Assembly: GCA_000467715.1 (NCBI GenBank)
Contig: AJFK01000916.1
Location: 1 to 64,000 of the forward strand
DNA: 64,000 nt
Source: Hysterium pulicare CBS 123377
Lineage: Eukaryota > Ascomycota > Dothideomycetes > Hysteriales > Hysteriaceae
Reading direction: 5' to 3'
The stretch's first letter is position 1. Each line of letters opens with the position of its first letter. The position numbers and the translations under genes were made by a program. Below are positions 57,428 through 64,000 of this stretch, piece after piece. The notes beneath the pieces were generated by a model. The model was not told where the DNA came from and did no database searches. It was given only the letters and a program-made list of their open reading frames with translations.

Positions 57428-59388
57428 ATGGCGGATGCTCTCAAAGCCGAGGGAAACAAACTTTTTGCGGCGAAGAAGTTCCAGGAATCAATGTAAATCC
57501 CCACTATAGCTGCAGCCTCATAACACGCAGAGCGCTAACGGCAGTACAGTGAAAAGTTCACGGAAGCTATTGCGATCGAGCCTACGAATCACGTCCTCTA
57601 CTCCAATCGATCCGGTGCCTACGCCTCTTTAAAGGACTATGGCCATGCTCTTGAGGATGCAAACAAAGTGACGGAGATCAAGCCAGACTGGGCGAAGGGT
57701 TGGGGACGCAAAGGAACTGCGCTTCATGGGGAGGGAGACCTTGGTGAGCATTATTCTACTATAGCAACACCCCGGAGAGCTCTCTAACAGTTGACAGTGG
57801 GCGCGACGGATGCTTTCGAGGAGGCATTGAAGCTGGATCCGAGCAATGCCCAAGCAAAATCAGGCCTTGACTCGGTCAAGCGCGCGATCGAGGCCGAAGC
57901 AGGGGCTGATGGTGATGGTCCAATGGGAGGACTCGGGAACATCTTCAACGATCCCCAGATGGTCCAGAAATTAGCAAACAACCCGAAGACGAGAGGACTA
58001 TTAGCGGACAAGGATTTTATGCAAAAACTTCAGCGGCTTAGATCGAACCCGAATAGTATTGGTGCGGAGATGCAGGACCCACGTTTCCTGCAGGTTATGA
58101 GCGTCCTTCTGGGTATCGACATGTCATTTGGCGGTCCACCAGGAGCCGGGGAACAATCGCAGCCGAGAGCAACTGAAGAGGAGGAGGATGTGCCAATGCC
58201 AGATCTCATACCAGAGCCGAGGCAGAAACCCAAAAAAGACCCCGAGCCCGAGCCCGAGCCAGAGCAAGAAGATGAGGAAGCAATTGCAGCTCGAGAGGCG
58301 AAGGTGAAAGCCGACGAAGAAAAGAAAAAGGGAACCGAATTTTACAAGAAACGTCAATTCGATGAGGCTATCAAGCATTATAATGCTGCATGGGACTTAC
58401 ATAAGGATATCGCATATATGACGAACTTGGGGGCGGCGAAGTTTGAGAAGGGTGACTACCAAGGATGCATCGAAGCCTGCCAGCAAGCCGTCGATTACGG
58501 CAGAGAGATTCTTGCCGACTTCAAGATCATTGCGAAGTATGTTCTACATGCCATGTTCATTGAACTTTTGCTGATGAATAAATCAGGGCGTTTGGTCGCA
58601 TCGGCACTGCTTACGAAAAGATGAACGACCTTCCCAATGCCATCCTCTTCTACCAAAAGTCGCTCACAGAGCACCGCACTCCCGAAGTGCTGGCCAAACT
58701 TCGAGCAGCCGAAAAGGCAAAGATCACCGCCGAAAAAGAAGCCTACGTTAACCCCGAGGAAGCCGAGAAGGCGCGCGAGCTGGGGAATGCCAAGTTTAAA
58801 GAAGCAGACTGGCCCGCTGCCGTCGAAGCATACAGCGAAATGATCAAACGATCGCCCGATGACCCTCGTGGGTATTCAAATCGCGCTGCTTGCTTCATCA
58901 AACTGCTCGGCTTCCCCAGTGCGGTATCAGATTGCGACGAGGCGATCAAGCGAGACCCTAACTTCATTCGCGCCTATCTCCGCAAGGCTCAAGCATACTT
59001 CGCTATGCGCGAGTACAGTAAGTGTATCGATGTATGCACGGAGGCCGCGGAGCATGATGTGGGTGGCAAGAATGCTCGCGAGATCCAACAGCAGGAACAA
59101 AAGGCCATGCAAGCACAGTACTCAGCTCGAGAGGGCGAGACCGAGGCGCAGACCATGGAACGGATTCAGAGAGATCCTGAGGTAGGCTATAACCCAAGAT
59201 ATCTTTAATCGTGATTCATGCTGATACAAAAACAGATCGTCCAAATCCTCCAGGACCCCGTTATGCAGAGTATTCTGCAACAAGCCAAGGACGACCCTGC
59301 TGCTCTGCAGGACCATCTCAAGAACACTCAGATCCGCCAGAAGGTGCAGAAACTGGTTGCTGCTGGTGTCATTCGTTTGGGACGATAG
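57428..59388 (+). CDS. STI1: Hsp90 co-chaperone STI1 (Hop)
   Basis: Five exons (57428-57492, 57550-57743, 57798-58536, 58587-59181, 59236-59388) encode 581 residues, close to yeast Sti1 (589). The domain order is TPR1 (about 1-110, starting ADALKAEGNKLFAAKKFQES), a DP1 module (FNDPQMVQKLANNPKTRGLL), an acidic linker with Glu-Pro repeats, TPR2A (GTEFYKKRQFDEAIKHYNAA), TPR2B (ARELGNAKFKEADWPAAVEAY) and DP2 (ILQDPVMQSILQQAKDDPAAL). It links Hsp70 and Hsp90 through their EEVD tails and passes clients between them in the cytosol. All exon joins keep frame. Highly confident by domain order and length. Confidence 0.97.
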
Positions 59389-62300
59389 AAAATAGGCGAT
59401 GTACTCTCAGGAACCATCGCTGATGTTGGCGGAATTGGAAGCCCTATGGTTTCAAACATCAGTAATAACTGGCGAGGTCAGTGTAATACGGTCAATGATC
59501 GAAGTCCGGCAGATTTCTTCGTGATAGGTAAATCTCACTTCTTGAACATGCATAGCGTTGTATAGGTAGCGAATTAACTACTTCTGATTTCTCCTATTCA
59601 CTTTCCTCCTCGATCATAAGCACCACACAAGTTCGGCTCATCGTCAATGCCATCAAATTTGAGCCATGTACAGGTATGCTTATCCTCCTAGTGTTTGCTG
59701 CTCTCCCTCTAGACAGGTAACTCAGCATTAAGTGGAGAGCTTGAAAGGCCCAATTTACAGCGCTTCGTAATGCCCTTCCCGATTGCGGCACTCATTCTCT
59801 GACCGCCCTTCGGATTTGCTTCAGTACGTTTACCACGTGGCCAGCTCTAGCCTCCTCCAGCAATATATTCACCTTCGTCGCTCCCTCCCTCCTCTCTTCC
59901 TTTTCTTCCACACTTGTTCTCCCCACATTGGGAGCTCATCATACGCGACCCTAGCTTCATCATGTTGGCTGCTCAAAATACCGAAGAGCCGTTCTTTATA
60001 GCTATGCTTAGTGTTCTAGCTGGCTGTGAATAAATATGGGAACAAAAATCTCATACAGGGGACTCTACAAAACCAATAGCGCGGTTTAGATTGTGAGGTA
60101 CTCAAGAGGTTTTTCTATGCTAAACTTTATAAGGGATGGTGATAGGATTCATCATTCGCTAATGCTGGCGCTGATCTCCATCGACTTTGGTATCTCCATG
60201 CTGTTTCGATTAGATACACTTGGCTACCGTTCCCTAGCCACCAAAGTCCGAACACCAAGTCTCATGATCTTGCTCTGGTTCATATTTTGGTCCAAGCATG
60301 AGCGCTTGCGCTTCTTGTTTTCGGAGCAGCAGTGCAGAAGCGCATGTTGGGAGTTGCTCGGATTTTTTGGTTAAAGAATTGAACTTCCCAGTTGTGGTGA
60401 GCATGTCTGGATGTGGGAAGAGAGGTTTTTATATCCACGGTTGGTCGATCGTTAGTCGATTGAAGATTCGAGCTTCTATCACATGACGCCTCTAATCATT
60501 TTCAGGCTATAAGAACTTCGTCCTTCGTCGATATTTCTCTTCTATCACAGCTGCCTAGCCCACGATAGAAGCGAGCTGAACAGGTTCGTTCTAGACCACG
60601 TATAGGCGTACGCTAAGAAAAATTCTTGATTCAAATTCCCGCGAGTGAAGGCCGCGTGGGCTTTTTGGGGAGCTGGAGTTTGGTCAGGCATCAGGAGTCC
60701 ATAAAGCCGGTTTACTCTACTTTCCATTATCGTCGTCGTCGTCTGAGGCGTTCCGATGTTGCTGTTCACCACTACCTCGTCCTGACGATGAGTCTTTTCA
60801 CAACCTCATTTTTTAAATGGTGCTCTTGAATATTGCTAATGGATCTCAAAGACCACGACCATCAACCACTCCAACGTCACCGATTGGTATGCAATACAGC
60901 TTCCACGGGAGCCAGGAACCATCGCGCACCTTTTTGGAGGCTGCCAAATGGACATGTTCTGGAAAGCTGGAAGCGCCTTGTTGTTTTCCAACTCAAAATT
61001 GGCCGTGGAGTAAAGGAGTAGTTCTGGGTAGGAACCGGAAGAGCCTTTATACCCATGAGCTCCTTGAGAACTCTTTCCAGGAACGCGTAAGAATTTCGGA
61101 CGGAGAGGTGCCATCATGACTAAGCACCTAGCGAATCGGCCTTTCAACTACCTATAAAGCCTCGACATCAGAGCACCGCCTTGCAACCAACTTGCTCTGG
61201 CTTTACTCTGCTCTAGACTTAAAATGGCAAGGGAACCATGGCTGGACTCCAAAAACCTTCAAGAACGTGGATGAATGGAAGTGGGTTTCGCGGAGAGTGG
61301 ATGGCCTATTACCATTTCTAACTCTGTACAATGTGCTGGAAAGTGGAGTGGTCGTCGAGCATCGGACAACGATGCCAACACTCCGGTATCATGTGCTAGG
61401 CGGCAGAGTGTTGAGAATCAAGGTAGGGGAACCTGCTTCTACATGGCGTTGGCTTCGGAGACTTCGGAGCCTAGATACCCAAGAGGGGCACTCAACGATC
61501 ACCACCATTAGCTATGTAGCCTGGCTGTCATGCCCTGAAGATTCTGATGAGGATCGCTATCACGACTTCTATATTCCCCACATCATATCAGCTCCTAAAA
61601 CCATTACGCTCACTTTCAACATCCTCCAATGCGTTTAAACCAAACTATGCTTCTAGTCCAGTATATGCAGCTTCTCCGCCCGCGAGCCCACCATGTCGTT
61701 ATAGGGAAGATAGTTCCGATCTCCGCTCCATTCCGCAAAGATCCAACCAAGTCTGGACCGAACATTGATAACTGCTGAGTAGATATCATAAATTTTACCA
61801 AAGAAGATGCTATACTCTGTAAATTGTGTGTTCTGAGGAGGCGTTTGTAGGTGCTTTTATAAAATCTAGGAAGGGGAGCCACGCGAGCTTTGAACACGTC
61901 AATGAGGACTTCATATCACGTGTCTGCCTTAATCCCAGACAGCCACCTGCCTGGAACACAGGTATATAAACCCTTCTCATCTTCCGTTTTAAAATCTCCA
62001 CACCTTCCTCCTGGGCAACAAATCCGGGTGAGGACTTCACAACCTAGGGTAACAAAGTGAATGTCCTTTCGCCACTCTCTTCAAACTAGAATGTGGTGAT
62101 GAACTTATGGTTCCGTTGGCGCCGTGGGGGTAATTCTTGTGCGAAAGATTAAAAAAGATTCCGTAGGCAAGAATCCAATGCGGTGGAAGGAAACTCGTAT
62201 TCTCGTGTAGGAAGAAGCTTCCAGAGCAGGATAGCTCATCATGTTGTACAAGTAATGATGAGCTTCATCGTTTTCCAGTGATAATGACTGGGACCTCCAT

Positions 62301-63569
62301 AACACCCCGTTGGTAGAACTGTTATCTTATTGTACCCCCTTCGCAACAGTTCTTCCTGAGCAGCCATACTCCGAATTTAGAGATCGGCACTTCCAATCCA
62401 GCCATAAGGTGTTTTCCTGATGTGGTTTTGATACCCGCTCCTCTTATTTTGAGGAACGAAGTCTTCTCCAAACATGCCGAGGGTACGCGGATACATTTGA
62501 AGGTCCATCAGCTAGAATAAAAGCGGCCATTGAATGGCCATAATCATAGCATATCGGGTCTGGTGCTTTGCTTCTAAATGTGGACGCGGCAAAGATTGTG
62601 AGTTCCGCATCACTCGAAAGGGCCATATGAATGTCGGCATGCCGATTTTGGCTCCAATTTAGCTTCCTTTACGTAGAAGAAGAAAGAGTGAGGCACTGAG
62701 AGAGGCAGAAAGAGGATTTTATATAGTTATGGAGAATGGAATACCTCGGATAAGAACTCTTCGGGCTTAGCGAGCATATTAACCTGCTTGGGTATCGCTC
62801 CTCGATACACAGCTGAGGTCTATTTTTAGCGAATGCCTCTTGAAACCTCTGTTCACTGAACCTTGAGATGTTATACCGCATCATATTTCTTCTCACGGTC
62901 GCATACCTCACTCAGCTGAGTTTCCTTCGCCGGCCCTCCTCTCTCCATCTTTTCGTCCCGACTGAACACCAAGCACAAAACCGCTGTCGACTGGCGAATG
63001 AAACTCTCTGGATATACAGCCAAGACTGTAAGATTCTTCTCCGTGAGCGGAGTCTTACGATCAGCAGCCCTACGGCTCGACGTTCAGCCGGACCTGACAA
63101 GAATGCGATGGTTGCCTTATTTCTGAGTGTGTTGGGGGCCTTTTATAGCGCGCAGGAGCAGCCAATCTCAGCTACGTGACCTAGACCTGGCCGGCAGATC
63201 TAGACCTTGCCCAGCTTGGCCTTCTGCTGCCACGCCGTATCCGCCCCTTGAGTGGTTCCCGCGCCGTAGGTCGGGTTCTCTGTTCCTGGCATGGCGTACG
63301 CAGAGATTACGCTAGTGAAGGGTCACCGCCCCCAAAACCATGACCTCACCCATGTTTTGTGAGGGGATATATCGAGTCTATTCCGTTTTTTATACTTTCC
63401 GTCACTCTCTTGGTGTGGTCTCTAGGGTTGCCTCGAGCGTTTTCGCGCGATGAGGGGATAAAATTAACCATTAACGTCTGTAGACTGCTGCCCATACCGA
63501 CGTGGCTAGTCGCCCGTGACGCGCACGGCCAAGATAGGAACATGCAGAAAGTGTGCTTACAGCCTCATG
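59389..63569. other. Gene-poor stretch, about 4.2 kb
   Basis: No gene of a known family. Open stretches are short and overlap on both strands. Best candidates are 60817-61119 and 61192-61638 on the plus strand (the second is listed). The stretch may hold a lineage-specific gene, decayed genes or a non-coding transcript. Confidence 0.4.
61192..61638 (+). CDS. Unrecognised open frame, possible gene or relic
   Basis: A frame of 148 codons, the longest in the right-hand 4.6 kb. It is Trp-rich near the start (LKWQGNHGWTPKTFKNVDEWKWVSRR-like composition) and has an acidic patch PEDSDEDRYHDF near the end. No signal peptide, membrane helix or domain is recognised. Its start is not an evident gene start. 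Could be an exon of a lineage-specific gene, or chance. Confidence 0.2.
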   Translation: MLWLYSALDLKWQGNHGWTPKTFKNVDEWKWVSRRVDGLLPFLTLYNVLESGVVVEHRTTMPTLRYHVLGGRVLRIKVGEPASTWRWLRRLRSLDTQEGHSTITTISYVAWLSCPEDSDEDRYHDFYIPHIISAPKTITLTFNILQCV

Positions 63570-63682
63570 CAAGTTCGGCTTCCTCATCCACTGTAGGCCA
63601 ATAGATAGAAGTGTCTTTTTCCAATTCTACGCTTATTGGCTTATACTTACAAGGGTGGACATTCGGAAGCCGAACTTGCTTA
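63569..63682. mobile_element. Short fold-back element with 15-bp terminal inverted repeats (MITE-like)
   Basis: GCAAGTTCGGCTTCC at the left (63570-63584) is matched by GGAAGCCGAACTTGC at the right, a perfect 15-bp inverted repeat about 112 bp end to end. Further inside, the arms keep partial complementarity, including GCCAATA words. It has no coding capacity. I see no clear target-site duplication, so it is a MITE candidate rather than a proven element. Confidence 0.45.
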
Positions 63683-64000
63683 ATTGCATATGGCATCGCA
63701 ACTCTTTTTAACACGAGAATTGTGGACGAAATAACATATACAGTGTAACACTACAAGCGTCTTCGCGCTTTGTCGGATCTTTTGCCAATTCAGTTTGGAC
63801 TTTGCCGTTCTAGCGCCTGGTTGAGGCACAGTTGTCGGGCGAGCACCGAGTCTTGCAGCAGGGAACTTCAGCCTGCGATCCTGGTTGGCAAGGTCTCTTG
63901 AGGAGGCTTGCAGCACCCTGTGCAACTTCTCGGCTGGCTGACGCTCAGACTGACCTTGCAGAACACCTATCTATCCCTACCTCCCTTCCTCACAGCCGGA
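63683..64000. other. Right edge, nothing recognised
   Basis: The last 0.3 kb hold only short open stretches. A gene could enter from beyond the edge. Confidence 0.35.

Overview
The window is nuclear DNA of a filamentous ascomycete (Pezizomycotina, most likely a leotiomycete-type fungus). Genes are mostly interrupted by many short introns of about 45-90 bp with GT..AG borders. The content is typical of such fungi: a Zn2Cys6 regulator, a fused oxoprolinase/hydantoinase, GH76 and GH78 glycosidases, a tricalbin, a metacaspase, many permeases and a P450. About 22 genes or gene remnants are supported, and I rebuilt splice models for most of them by checking reading-frame continuity across GT..AG borders. 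I see no rRNA, tRNA, CRISPR, viral element or intact transposon.

Layout. 1-9 kb: the 3' part of an Hsp70-like ATPase gene (cut by the window edge), a glutathione S-transferase, a divergent metacaspase, a Zn-cluster transcription factor, and a GABA/choline-type permease convergent with it. 10-14 kb: a cytochrome P450, an F-box-like scrap and a seven-helix membrane protein. 14.4-17.9 kb: a tandem family of small cysteine-rich secreted proteins (two whole genes, two decayed copies). It is followed by an alpha/beta hydrolase gene interrupted by an in-frame TGA, and a scrap of the hydrolase 3' end lies between the two whole copies. 18.4-26 kb: an MFS transporter of the allantoate-permease type, a GH76 mannanase, an SMP-30/gluconolactonase-like protein and an unrecognised gene with a frame change.

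26.4-37 kb is the most coherent block. It holds a fused 5-oxoprolinase/hydantoinase, an aromatic/neutral amino-acid permease of the MTR type, a PuuE-like (allantoinase-type) polysaccharide-deacetylase-fold enzyme and, divergently transcribed, an amidase-signature enzyme. Together they look like a pathway for importing and opening a cyclic amide or ureide; this is inference from families and neighbourhood. 37-42.4 kb: a GH78-like alpha-L-rhamnosidase and an APC amino-acid permease with ten exons.

44-59.4 kb is a housekeeping block: tricalbin (ER-plasma membrane tether), a DUF7514-type protein, UTP-glucose-1-phosphate uridylyltransferase, a stand-alone two-module dihydroneopterin aldolase protein, and the Hsp90 co-chaperone STI1, the last two sharing a 259-bp divergent promoter. 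59.4-64 kb holds no gene I can support, apart from one unrecognised open frame and a short fold-back element near the end.
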